Shown here: positions 1-7,405 of the stretch, in pieces | Position numbering within the stretch: position 1 is the first letter of the stretch | Layout: every line of letters begins with the position of its first letter | Source of the DNA: Cyanobacteria bacterium MAG CAR3_bin_5 | GTDB lineage: Bacteria; Cyanobacteriota; Cyanobacteriia; PCC-6307; Cyanobiaceae | Direction: 5' to 3' | NCBI GenBank assembly: GCA_026709085.1 | Contig: JAPOTR010000058.1 | Location: forward strand, 1-32,423 | Length of the DNA: 32,423 nt | Program-made: the position numbers and the translations under genes | The notes under the pieces: model-generated | What the model was told of the DNA's origin: nothing | Databases searched by the model: none | What the model saw: the letters and a program-made list of their open reading frames with translations, nothing else

Positions 1-120
1 CACTCCCTCAAGCTCCGCTTCTCCCTCCTCTTCTGATCGGCTCCTCACACCGAGAGGGCGGGGGGTTCGATCACGGGTTATTATTGAGTCCTGCGCCTGG
101 CTGTCCACGCCATGGGGTGA

Positions 121-131
121 TAGGTGAAAAG
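121..131 (+). promoter_or_regulatory. Shine-Dalgarno site that fixes the cysH start
   Basis: An AGGTGA core at 122-127 lies four bases before the ATG at 132. A longer reading from a TTG at 84 is open, but the extra 16 residues do not look like the family and have no such site, so the ATG at 132 is preferred. Confidence 0.5.
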
Positions 132-965
132 ATGGAGCACAGCGCCACCGCCACCATGATGGTCGATTCAGCCGGGCCTGCACGCTTTGCCGATCTCAAT
201 CAGGGTGTGACGGGGCCTGCCGTGGGGGAGGTGGTGACCGGCCAGGATCTGATCACGGTGCGCAACAGCCTGTCCGCCCTTCCCCCCGCCGGCCAGTTGG
301 CCTGGTGTGCTGCGGAGTTTGGGCGCAGCTTTGTGCTCACCACCAGTTTCGGGATCCAGTCTGCCGTGCTGCTGCACATGGCCCACCGTGCGGCGCCGGC
401 CATTCCCGTGGTGTGGGTGGATACGGGCTATCTCCCCCCGGAAACCTATCGCTATGCCAGGGAATTGGAAGAGCGCCTGGGGTTCGAGTTGCACGTGGCC
501 CAACCCGTACTCAGCGCCGCACGCATGGAGGCGCTGTATGGCCCCCTCTGGGAGTCGGACCAGGCCGAGGACATGGAGCGCTACCTGCAAATGCGCAAGG
601 TGGAGCCACTGGAAACAGCCTTGGATCAACTGGACGTGGTCTGCTGGGCCAGCGGTGTGCGCCGCAACCAAACCCCCCACCGCCGTTCCATGACCGTGCT
701 GGATCGGTTGCGGGGCCGTTGGACCCTCCATCCCCTGCTGGACTGGACCAGCAAGGACGTCTACTACTATCTGGAGGAGCACGGGCTGCCGCAGCATCCA
801 CTGTTCAAGGAGGGCTACAGCACGGTTGGGGACTGGCATTCCAGCGCCCCTGACGGCCAGGTGGCCGGCCGGTCCACCCGTTTCCGGGGGCAACGCCCCC
901 ACGGGGAATGCGGCCTTCATCTGGATGAAACCGCCTCGGCCGCCACAGGCCGCCCACCGGGTTGA
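132..965 (+). CDS. cysH: Phosphoadenosine phosphosulfate (PAPS) reductase, thioredoxin-dependent
   Basis: This 277-residue cytoplasmic enzyme of assimilatory sulfate reduction reduces PAPS to sulfite and 3',5'-ADP using thioredoxin. The adenylyl-sulfate PP-loop-like segment TTSFGIQSAV follows a short N-terminal extension. WVDTGYLPPETY, HPLLDW and the C-terminal catalytic ECGLH motif are all present. The paired cysteines (CC near RKxxPL and a later CxxC) that bind the 4Fe-4S cluster in APS reductases are absent: the sequence reads MRKVEPLE. This points to the iron-free PAPS type. The gene overlaps the next gene (coaX) by one base, so the two are probably co-transcribed. Both the family and the PAPS-versus-APS choice are clear from the motifs. 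Confidence 0.93.
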   Translation: MEHSATATMMVDSAGPARFADLNQGVTGPAVGEVVTGQDLITVRNSLSALPPAGQLAWCAAEFGRSFVLTTSFGIQSAVLLHMAHRAAPAIPVVWVDTGYLPPETYRYARELEERLGFELHVAQPVLSAARMEALYGPLWESDQAEDMERYLQMRKVEPLETALDQLDVVCWASGVRRNQTPHRRSMTVLDRLRGRWTLHPLLDWTSKDVYYYLEEHGLPQHPLFKEGYSTVGDWHSSAPDGQVAGRSTRFRGQRPHGECGLHLDETASAATGRPPG

Positions 966-1747
966 TGACCGTTACGGTGCTGCTGGTGGGCAACAGCCGT
1001 TTGCACTGGGGCCTGGGAACACCGCAGAACTCTGGTCCCGGGCCCTTGCTCCGGCATTGGCACGGGAACTGGCCCCCCTGGCTGGTGCAGTCCGCCACGA
1101 TGCGCTGGGCCGCGGTGGGGTTGATTCCCCCGTCCCTGGAGACCCGCCTGGGATCATGGCCACCGCCGGTTGAGACCTGTCAGGTTCCCCTGGCCAACTG
1201 CCCTGCCCACGTGGGTGTGGATCGGGCCTTGGGCGCCTGGCAGGCGTCCGGCTGCAGTGCTGGCGGCGGCGTGCTGGCGGTGGATGCCGGCACCGCCTTG
1301 ACCATGACCGCCGTCACCGCCAACGGCAGCTTTGCCGGCGGGCGGATCCTGCCAGGTGTGGCGTTGCAGCTTGAGAGCCTGCATCAGGGCGCCGCCTCCC
1401 TCCCGTCCGTGGCCTCCCCACGGGCCGGGGCGGGGCCAACCGCGCCCCGCAAGAATCCGGCCGAGGGTGGTTTTCTGGCTACCGATACCGTCACCGCCAT
1501 GGTGGACGGGGTGATCCATGGCCTGGCGGCCGCCGTGGCCAGCACCATAACGGGGCTGGCGGCCGCTGGGGTGATTCGGGAGTGCTGGCTCACCGGCGGC
1601 GATGCTCCCCTTCTTCAGGATTCCATCCGCCGGCAACTGGGTGGGGGGCAATCGCCTGCCAGGCAACTGGCCCTCCATGACGACCCAGATCTGGTGTTGA
1701 AGGGTCTGCTGCGCTTGCCGGGCAGGGCAGAGGGGGACAGGGTTTGA
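965..1747 (+). CDS. coaX: Type III pantothenate kinase (Baf/CoaX family)
   Basis: It phosphorylates pantothenate with ATP, the first committed step of coenzyme A synthesis in the cytoplasm. The 260-residue chain belongs to the ASKHA fold. The first phosphate loop reads LLVGNSRLHWG at residues 6-16, the second VDAGTALTMTAV begins at residue 106, and the substrate segment GVALQLESL and the late TDTVTAMVDG motif are present. The usual family motif is DxGNT; here the aspartate position is Leu7. From memory many cyanobacterial members look like this, so it is probably not inactivating, but it stands out. The start is the ATG at 965, which overlaps the cysH stop by one base; a TTG one codon earlier is less likely. 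Confidence 0.88.
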   Translation: MTVTVLLVGNSRLHWGLGTPQNSGPGPLLRHWHGNWPPWLVQSATMRWAAVGLIPPSLETRLGSWPPPVETCQVPLANCPAHVGVDRALGAWQASGCSAGGGVLAVDAGTALTMTAVTANGSFAGGRILPGVALQLESLHQGAASLPSVASPRAGAGPTAPRKNPAEGGFLATDTVTAMVDGVIHGLAAAVASTITGLAAAGVIRECWLTGGDAPLLQDSIRRQLGGGQSPARQLALHDDPDLVLKGLLRLPGRAEGDRV

Positions 1748-1756
1748 GGCCGGGCT

Positions 1757-2224
1757 TCAGTTGAGGTCCAGATCACTGAGGATCTGGCTGGCCATGGCAT
1801 CGGCCTTCACCTTGGTGTACACCTTTTCCAAACGGCCTTGGGGGTCCACCACAAACGTGTGGCGGAACATGCCCGTGTATTTCCGGCCCATGAACGCCTT
1901 GACGCCATAGCTGCCGTAGGCCTGGGCCACGGGGCACGGTTCCGCGTCCGTGAGCAGGGTGAAAGGCAGTTGATACTTGTCGATGAACTTGGTGTGGCTG
2001 CTGGCGGGGTCTTTGCTGATGCCCAGCACCTTGATGTTGTGCTTCTCGAAGAGGGACCATGCATCCCGAAAGCCGGATGCCTCTTTTGTGCAGCCCGGGG
2101 TGTCGTCCTTGGGGTAGAAGTAGACCACCACCCGTTGTCCGGCAAAATCACCCAAGGAAATCGACTGGCCAGAGGCGTCTGGCAGGGTGAATGGAGGAGC
2201 CGCCTCGCCAACTTGGGGAGTCAT
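1757..2224 (-). CDS. bcp: Peroxiredoxin of the Bcp/PrxQ family
   Basis: This thiol peroxidase reduces H2O2 and organic hydroperoxides in the cytoplasm. The 155-residue protein has the AhpC/TSA fold. FTLPDASG lies near the N-terminus, and the peroxidatic motif PKDDTPGCTKEA has Cys45. Classical PrxQ proteins have a resolving cysteine five residues later (CTxEAC); here that position is Ser, and the only other cysteine is in EPCPVA, so it may act as a 1-Cys type or use another partner. GISKDPASSHTKF and FVVDPQG are typical. The start chosen is the ATG at 2224 (MTPQVGEAAPPF); an upstream extension to 2275 is open but is not family-like. It is divergent from the phosphopantetheinyl transferase gene, with a 49-base spacer. 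Confidence 0.92.
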   Translation of the reverse strand: MTPQVGEAAPPFTLPDASGQSISLGDFAGQRVVVYFYPKDDTPGCTKEASGFRDAWSLFEKHNIKVLGISKDPASSHTKFIDKYQLPFTLLTDAEPCPVAQAYGSYGVKAFMGRKYTGMFRHTFVVDPQGRLEKVYTKVKADAMASQILSDLDLN

Positions 2225-2273
2225 CACGGTGGAAACAACGCAGGGCCACCCTAGGCAATCCTGGCGCCACGGC

Positions 2274-2945
2274 ATGGGCGCCCCTTTGATCCTGTGGCTG
2301 AGCCCCCTGGATGAGCGGCTCCATTGCCTGGAGTGGCTCCACCCCTCCGAGCGGGCCGCCCTGGAGCACCTGTCACCGCAACGGGCCCTGGAGGCGTTGA
2401 GGAGCCGGGTGCTGCTGCGACGATTGGCGGCCAGGATTCTGGGTTGCGAACCCTGGACGGCGCCCCTGCGGGCCGATCCCGGTCAGCCCCCCCGGCTGCA
2501 ACCCGCCCTGGGCTGGCATCTGAGCTTGAGCCACAGCCGTGGCGCTGCCCTGGCGGCCATGGCCCGCCAGCCCCTGGGGGTGGATCTGGAAGCCAGCAAC
2601 CGCCCCATCGCCCCTGCCCTGGCCCGCCGATTTTTCTCGCCCCGGGAGGCAGGGATACTGGCGGCCCTGGAACGGGAACGGGGTCCCCGCTGGGGGCAAC
2701 GCCAACGGCTGCACTGCTGGCTGGCCAAGGAAAGCCTCTGCAAGCTCCTCGATCAACCCCTGCTCCCCGTCCTCAAGTCCTGGCGCTACGACCCCCACGG
2801 CCAAGCCTTGATCCATGGGCGGAGGGGCCAGATGATCCCTTGCCGGATCGGCTCCGACGGGCCATGGTCCTGGGGGTGTTGCGCCATGGCGCCGGCCCCC
2901 ATCAGTTTCTGGACAGGGGCGGCGCCCATGCCCGGCTTGAAGTGA
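2274..2945 (+). CDS. 4'-phosphopantetheinyl transferase (Sfp/HetI type)
   Basis: It transfers phosphopantetheine from CoA to the serine of acyl carrier or peptidyl carrier proteins; in cyanobacteria a single Sfp-type enzyme often serves fatty acid synthesis. The 223-residue protein shows HLSLSHSRGAAL (residues 82-93), the Mg-binding GVDLE motif with Asp104 and Glu106, and the late WLAKESLCKLL motif at 149-159. It is two-lobed and of Sfp-like length, rather than a short AcpS. The start is the ATG at 2274; the reading continues upstream to 2187, but that overlaps the divergent bcp start. The link to CoA metabolism with coaX two genes away is suggestive only. Confidence 0.88.
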   Translation: MGAPLILWLSPLDERLHCLEWLHPSERAALEHLSPQRALEALRSRVLLRRLAARILGCEPWTAPLRADPGQPPRLQPALGWHLSLSHSRGAALAAMARQPLGVDLEASNRPIAPALARRFFSPREAGILAALERERGPRWGQRQRLHCWLAKESLCKLLDQPLLPVLKSWRYDPHGQALIHGRRGQMIPCRIGSDGPWSWGCCAMAPAPISFWTGAAPMPGLK

Positions 2946-2976
2946 AGGCGATGTTCATTTTTCTGTTATAGAGTTT

Positions 2977-2989
2977 TCTCGTCACGAGA
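2977..2989. promoter_or_regulatory. Short interrupted palindrome upstream of guaA
   Basis: TCTCGT-C-ACGAGA is a perfect 6-base inverted repeat around one base, placed in a 191-base gap between the phosphopantetheinyl transferase gene and guaA, just after an AT-rich TTATAG stretch. It could be an operator, or it could be chance. No gene is visible in this gap. Confidence 0.2.
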
Positions 2990-3136
2990 GCGATGTGGCC
3001 ATTTCCCCTCAGAAGAGGAGGGGGAGCGCCCGGCTGGGCTCAAGGCATCACCAACGCCTCCCATCTGTACCCCAACACCCTCTCTCGGTGCTGTCTCTTC
3101 AGCCTCTTAGGCTGAGTGCAGTCTGGTTGCGCTCCC

Positions 3137-4771
3137 ATGGCATCATCGTCCCCTGCCCTGGCACAGCCGCCCACAGTGGCGGATCCCAACGGGGAATTAC
3201 GACGGGACCTGGCGCGCCATCCCACCATCGTGATCCTGGACTTCGGCTCCCAGTACGCCGAACTCATTGCCCGACGCATCCGGGAGACGGAGGTGTTTTC
3301 CGTGGTGCTGGGCCATGGAACCAGCGCCATGGAATTGCGACAACTCCAGCCGTGCGGGCTCATTCTCAGCGGCGGTCCCAACTCCACCTACGGGGAAGGG
3401 GCGCCTCAATGTGATCCCGACCTCTGGGACCTGGGCATCCCGGTGTTGGGAGTCTGCTACGGGATGCAATTGATGGTGCAACAATTGGGGGGTCAGGTGG
3501 AGCCGTCCCGGCAACGGGAATATGGCCGTGCCCGGCTTTGGGTGGATGATCCCACGGGCCTGCTCACCAACGTGGACCATGGCTCCACCATGTGGATGAG
3601 CCATGGGGATGGGGTCAGCCGCCTGCCGGAGGGGTTCACCCGTCTGGCCCACACGGATAACACGCCTTTGGCGGCCATCGCCGATTCCCGCCGCCGTTTG
3701 TACGGGGTCCAGTTCCACCCGGAGGTGGTCCATTCCATCTGCGGGATGGAGTTGATTCGCAACTTTGTCTTCCACATTTGTGGGTGCAGCCCCAATTGGA
3801 ACACCGCAGCGCTTGAGGAGGAGGCCATTGCCGACGTGCGGGCCATGGTGGGGGATCGCCGTGTGCTGCTGGCCCTCTCCGGTGGAGTGGATTCATCCAC
3901 CCTGGCCTTTCTGCTCCACAAGGCCGTTGGCCCGCAGCTTACCTGTGTCTTCATTGATCAGGGCTTCATGCGCAAGGGGGAGACGGAGTTCCTGATGGGT
4001 TTCTTCCAGGAACGATTTCATATTGACGTGCATCACATCCAGGCCCGGGAACGTTTTCTCAAGCGACTGAAAGGAGTAACGGATCCGGAAGAGAAACGCA
4101 AAGCCATTGGGGATGAGTTTATTCGCGTCTTTGAACAGGAAAGCAAACGTCTTGGCCCCTTTGATTATCTCGCCCAAGGGACTTTGTATCCTGATGTCAT
4201 TGAATCTGCCGGCACCAACGTGGATCCCAAAACGGGAAAACGGGTGGCAGTGAAAATCAAGAGCCACCACAACGTGGGTGGGCTGCCGGAGGACCTGTGC
4301 TTTCAGTTGGTGGAGCCGCTGCGGCGTTTGTTCAAAGACGAAGTGCGCAAGCTGGGCCGCAGCCTCGGACTCCCGGAAGAAATTGTAAAGCGCCATCCCT
4401 TCCCAGGACCCGGCCTGGCCATTCGCATTCTAGGAGAAGTAACGGAAGACAAGCTGGAGATGCTGCGGGATGCGGACATGATTCTCCGGGAGGAAATCAA
4501 GGCTGCTGGTCTTTACCATGAAATCTGGCAGGCGTTGGCTGTGCTGCTGCCGGTGCAGTCCGTGGGGGTGATGGGAGATCAGCGTACCTATGCCTATCCC
4601 ATTGTGCTGCGTTGTGTCACCAGCCAGGACGGCATGACGGCCGATTGGTCTCGCCTTCCCCATGGGGTGCTTGAGCGCATCTCCAATCGCATTGTCAACG
4701 AGGTGAGGGGAGTCAACCGGGTTGTGTACGACATTACCAGCAAGCCGCCCGGCACCATCGAGTGGGAATGA
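3137..4771 (+). CDS. guaA: GMP synthase (glutamine-hydrolysing)
   Basis: It converts XMP, ATP and glutamine to GMP in the cytoplasm, the last step of guanine nucleotide synthesis. The 544-residue protein has a class I glutamine amidotransferase domain with GVCYGMQ (nucleophile Cys107) and QFHPEV (His194, Glu196). The ATP pyrophosphatase domain follows with the PP-loop LSGGVDSS around 247-254. Next come the conserved stretches [20 protein letters not shown] and [11 protein letters not shown], and the C-terminal dimerisation domain ends in KPPGTIEWE. The ORF is open from a GTG at 3116, but the ATG at 3137 gives a normal N-terminus with a short low-complexity leader before [10 protein letters not shown]. 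It stands alone. The DNA just downstream carries a transposase relic. Confidence 0.98.
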   Translation: MASSSPALAQPPTVADPNGELRRDLARHPTIVILDFGSQYAELIARRIRETEVFSVVLGHGTSAMELRQLQPCGLILSGGPNSTYGEGAPQCDPDLWDLGIPVLGVCYGMQLMVQQLGGQVEPSRQREYGRARLWVDDPTGLLTNVDHGSTMWMSHGDGVSRLPEGFTRLAHTDNTPLAAIADSRRRLYGVQFHPEVVHSICGMELIRNFVFHICGCSPNWNTAALEEEAIADVRAMVGDRRVLLALSGGVDSSTLAFLLHKAVGPQLTCVFIDQGFMRKGETEFLMGFFQERFHIDVHHIQARERFLKRLKGVTDPEEKRKAIGDEFIRVFEQESKRLGPFDYLAQGTLYPDVIESAGTNVDPKTGKRVAVKIKSHHNVGGLPEDLCFQLVEPLRRLFKDEVRKLGRSLGLPEEIVKRHPFPGPGLAIRILGEVTEDKLEMLRDADMILREEIKAAGLYHEIWQALAVLLPVQSVGVMGDQRTYAYPIVLRCVTSQDGMTADWSRLPHGVLERISNRIVNEVRGVNRVVYDITSKPPGTIEWE

Positions 4772-4786
4772 GCGGGAATGGGCTCG

Positions 4787-4996
4787 ATAGATGGGGGCTT
4801 GTGCCCTGTCACACGAGTGGCCAGGCCCGGTTTCACGGATCATAGAGGTCTCTGGCGAGAACGCCTCTCCCCGTGCAGTAGCCCCAATCCCGGAGGCCAG
4901 GATGTTCTGCGCTGCGTTTAGACCGGCATTGGCCCAGTAGCCGCAGCTTGTGCAGATGACTCCCTCGCCAAGCTGGTTGAGCAGTGGGAACGGCGC
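4787..4996 (-). pseudogene. Remnant of an IS200/IS605-type TnpB (OrfB) C-terminus
   Basis: Read on the minus strand, this stretch gives GVICTSCGYWANAGLNAAQ followed by NILASGIGATARGEAF and a tail with SMIRETGPGHS. That is the typical end of TnpB: half of the zinc ribbon (CxxCG), then the D/G-x-NAAxNIL segment carrying the last RuvC-like residues, then the GATARGxAF tail seen in cyanobacterial copies. The usual DxNAAxNIL aspartate is Gly here (AGLNAAQ). The rest of the gene is missing, the frame runs without a stop into the antisense of guaA, and the upstream sequence does not continue as TnpB. It is therefore a dead fragment of about 65 codons. No terminal hairpins were recognised. Confidence 0.7.
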
Positions 4997-5264
4997 CACC
5001 GGCTCCCCCTCGGTGAGATGCTCTTCAGACGGCGCCGTTGCCCAACTCGGCCGACAAGGGCTGCAGCATGTCTGGCGCTATGGCCTCCCACAAGAGTACC
5101 GGGATGTGTTGCCATCCCGGCTATGGCCGGCTTGTGAGCCTGGCTGATGCTCCCTGCTGCCGGATCACTGCCATTCCTGCCGGTGGCCAGGACGTCTGGA
5201 TTGCCCTCCATGCGCGTCCCTGGCAACCCTAATTCCAGGTTTTCAATTCCCTGTGTAATTCCTG
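4997..5264. other. Non-coding, probably degraded DNA
   Basis: No convincing gene was found between the TnpB relic and the small ORF at 5265. A minus-strand frame ending at 5025 reads a short plausible peptide (containing VLLWEAIAPDML) but is closed by a stop about 35 codons upstream. The stretch is probably leftover sequence from the same transposon insertion or from a lost gene. Confidence 0.4.
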
Positions 5265-5378
5265 ATGGATATCCGTCGAATTTTCGCCATCGGTCTGGTG
5301 GGTCTGAACATCGGCAGTTGCTTCGGATCCCATGGTATGCAGCCTACCAGGACTCTCCCATCCAGCCCCATCCGGTAG
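5265..5378 (+). CDS. Possible tiny lipoprotein-like peptide
   Basis: A 37-codon ORF starts at an ATG and reads MDIRRIFAIGLVGLNIGSC, then a short polar tail rich in Ser, Pro and Thr. This has the layout of a lipoprotein signal: charged N-terminus, hydrophobic core, then small residues before Cys19 (IGSC, an imperfect lipobox). No good Shine-Dalgarno is seen upstream. Short entericidin-like or orphan lipoproteins of this size exist, but no family is recognised and the ORF may be a chance reading in otherwise non-coding DNA. Confidence 0.3.
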   Translation: MDIRRIFAIGLVGLNIGSCFGSHGMQPTRTLPSSPIR

Positions 5379-5413
5379 CGATTCCTGCGCCTTTCAGGCT
5401 CCGCCTCCTTGGC

Positions 5414-5656
5414 TCAGGGATTCTCCGCCAACTCCAGTTGACGCCCCGGCCCGGCCTCGTCCAGGAAGCCGAATGCCGCAAACACGGCGGGATCCGTGTG
5501 GGTGATGTGTTGTTGATCACCCTGGTGTTCCAGACGGAAGCCGTCATGGGCGAGGCGCCGCATTAAAGTTGCGGCCTCCTCAAAACGGGTAGCCATGGCG
5601 GCCAGGCTATGGCAATCCTCACTCAATCCTTTGTTGCGCCAGGTGAAGTGGGGCAT
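5414..5656 (-). CDS. Small conserved hypothetical protein of unknown function
   Basis: An 80-residue soluble protein starts at MPHFTWRNKGLS (ATG at 5656; a GTG three codons earlier is possible). It has an amphipathic helix, SLAAMATRFEEAATLMRRLA, then a GFRLEHQGDQQHITHTD segment and the FAAFGFLDE motif near the end. It has no signal peptide or membrane segment. It looks like a small protein I associate with marine picocyanobacteria, but no function is known to me. It lies 24 bases downstream of mraY on the same strand and may share its transcript. The good codon content and helical periodicity support a real gene. Confidence 0.6.
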   Translation of the reverse strand: MPHFTWRNKGLSEDCHSLAAMATRFEEAATLMRRLAHDGFRLEHQGDQQHITHTDPAVFAAFGFLDEAGPGRQLELAENP

Positions 5657-5680
5657 GGCGAGCACCGGAATCCGCTCCCC

Positions 5681-6790
5681 CTAGCCTGACAGCAACAGCA
5701 AGCCCAAGGCAACAGAAGCCATGGCGGCCAACCAGAACCCTACCACCACGGTCACCTCGCTGTACCCACTCAACTCGAAGTGGTGGTGCAGGGGCGCCAT
5801 GCGTAGCAGGCGCCGGGGTTCCCCCCACCAGCGGCGGCTCAGCTTGAACCAACCCACCTGGAGCACCACGGAGAGGGATTCGGCCATGGGTACCGCACCC
5901 ATGATCAGCAAGGCCCAAAGGCTATCGCTCAGCAGAGCCAGACCCGCCAGAACCCCCCCCAGCGCCAGGGATCCCGTATCCCCCATGAATGCTTTGGCAG
6001 GGCGGCGGTTATGCACCAGAAATCCCAGATAGGATCCCGCCATGGCCGCTGCAAACCCTGCCATGGCAGGGTCACCGCCGTTGCCCCGCAACATCAACTG
6101 AATGGCCATGCCCAGAAGGACGACGGCGCCGCAACCGGCTGCCAGACCATCCAGGCCGTCGGTGAGATTGGTGGCGTTGCTTTCCGCCAGAAAGGTCCAC
6201 AGGCCCAGCGGCCAGATCAACGGCCCCAACTCCAGTACCCCGCCAAAGGGGAACGACACCTGGGTGGGCAGCCAACCCTGCTGACCGGCCTTGGTCAGAA
6301 AGACAATGGCCACCAATCCCTGGAGCAGCAGCTTTGTGCAGGGCCTCAGCCCCTGGTTTTTCCTGTGCCGCAAGCTCTGCCAGTCATCCAGACCGCCAAT
6401 GGTCATGAAACCCAGGGCGGTGGCGGCCAGCAGCAGCAGCCGACTGTCACTGGCATCCACCCATCCCCCCAGCACCACGCCACAGGGCGCCAACAGCAAC
6501 CCGGCCATGGTGGGGGTGCCGCTTTTTGCCTGGTGGCTGCCGGGGCCATCGACACGAATGGCCTGGCCCATGCCCAGGCGCCGCAGGACGGGAATCCCCA
6601 GGCCACAGACCAGGGCGCTCACCAGGCCGGCAAGGAGAAGGGGCGGGCTGAGCTGGAGTTGGCGCATGTGACGATCCACCAGCAGCGCCGCCAGCAGCAC
6701 CAGACCGATGAGGAGAACCGCCCACAGGGCGCCGGGGCCAGGCAGATTGTGTCGTGGCGGGGAGGCTGCTGGGCCATGTCCTGCACCCAT
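5681..6790 (-). CDS. mraY: Phospho-N-acetylmuramoyl-pentapeptide transferase
   Basis: An integral inner-membrane enzyme that moves phospho-MurNAc-pentapeptide from UDP to undecaprenyl phosphate, making lipid I for peptidoglycan. The 369 residues form about ten hydrophobic segments. Family motifs are in order: the SGTPTMAGL loop, IGGLDDWQSLRHRKNQGL with the catalytic Asp pair, ATNLTDGLDGLA, FMGDTGSLALGG and the PLHHHFELSGYSE histidine loop. The start is the ATG at 6790; the N-terminal extension before LWAVLLIG is proline- and glycine-rich. murD, the other muropeptide gene in this window, is about 22 kb away, so the mur genes are scattered here rather than in a dcw cluster, as is common in cyanobacteria. 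Confidence 0.97.
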   Translation of the reverse strand: MGAGHGPAASPPRHNLPGPGALWAVLLIGLVLLAALLVDRHMRQLQLSPPLLLAGLVSALVCGLGIPVLRRLGMGQAIRVDGPGSHQAKSGTPTMAGLLLAPCGVVLGGWVDASDSRLLLLAATALGFMTIGGLDDWQSLRHRKNQGLRPCTKLLLQGLVAIVFLTKAGQQGWLPTQVSFPFGGVLELGPLIWPLGLWTFLAESNATNLTDGLDGLAAGCGAVVLLGMAIQLMLRGNGGDPAMAGFAAAMAGSYLGFLVHNRRPAKAFMGDTGSLALGGVLAGLALLSDSLWALLIMGAVPMAESLSVVLQVGWFKLSRRWWGEPRRLLRMAPLHHHFELSGYSEVTVVVGFWLAAMASVALGLLLLSG

Positions 6791-6843
6791 GCCGTGGCGG
6801 CTGACTGGCGCCAGCCTAAACCTTGAGCATCACAAGGCCGGGT

Positions 6844-7113
6844 TCAGTCTTCCCAGTTGTCGTCCTGCTCATCGTCTTTGCTGTAGTTCTCCCGTTCACC
6901 CATGAGGACGGAGAGTTCCTCCTCTTCCATGGTGCTCAGGTCTTGAGCCTGATACTTTTCTTCCTGCAACAGCCGCCCTGTGGTCTGCAGCCAACTGAGC
7001 AGGTCCGGCTCTTCCCGCAGGGGCAGCACCGGCGCAGGCTCATCCCGCTGGTAGTAGCTGAGGGACGGGTTGGGGTTGTCCAGGTTCAGTGGGTCAACAG
7101 GGGCGCCGCTCAT
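6844..7113 (-). CDS. DUF3134 family protein
   Basis: This 89-residue acidic protein has the pattern of the cyanobacterial DUF3134 family: an N-terminal NPSLSYYQRDEPAPVLPL, then EEPDLLSWLQTTGRL, an EEEELSVLMG helix and a C-terminal run of Asp and Glu (DDEQDDNWED). It has no signal peptide or membrane segment. Its function is unknown. It lies just upstream of mraY on the same strand, 53 bases away, and may share its transcript. The start is the ATG at 7113. The family assignment is from memory of the conserved pattern. Confidence 0.75.
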   Translation of the reverse strand: MSGAPVDPLNLDNPNPSLSYYQRDEPAPVLPLREEPDLLSWLQTTGRLLQEEKYQAQDLSTMEEEELSVLMGERENYSKDDEQDDNWED

Positions 7114-7173
7114 CCGGGAAGGGGAGGTGGGTCATCATCCTAAGGGCATTCTGGAAGGGTGTAGCGGTTTCCC

Positions 7174-7401
7174 ATGGCCTCCGGTTCGTTCTTCAAACTG
7201 CAATTCACCCTGTCCATCTGGGGCCTGGCCTGGCTCCCGTCGTTACTGATTCATCACTGGGGGCGCTCCTCCACCACCCTCACCCCTCCCCCGGGGCCGG
7301 TGTTGCTGGTGGTGGTTCTGGGGCCTGGCGTTGCGGCAGCAGCGGCCATCTTGAACCATTGGCTGGCAGCACGTCAGAATCAAGTATTCAGGATGAAGTG
7401 A
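7174..7401 (+). CDS. Small hypothetical membrane protein upstream of argG
   Basis: A 75-residue protein with two hydrophobic segments, [20 protein letters not shown] near residues 9-28 and [19 protein letters not shown] near 42-60, joined by a Ser/Thr/Pro loop, with a basic tail. It is probably a two-helix inner or thylakoid membrane protein. No named family is recognised. It ends four bases before the argG start on the same strand, so the two are almost certainly co-transcribed. Small membrane proteins beside argG seem familiar from marine Synechococcus, but no role is known to me. Confidence 0.6.
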   Translation: MASGSFFKLQFTLSIWGLAWLPSLLIHHWGRSSTTLTPPPGPVLLVVVLGPGVAAAAAILNHWLAARQNQVFRMK

Positions 7402-7405
7402 ACCC

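Noticed and set aside
1-36. A plus-strand reading to a TGA at 34-36 could be the end of an upstream gene.
   Set aside because: Only eleven codons are visible and no family can be judged.
61-90. GGTTCGATC near the window start suggested a tRNA T-arm.
   Set aside because: No acceptor stem, D-arm or anticodon arm could be folded around it. No tRNA or rRNA was found anywhere in the window.
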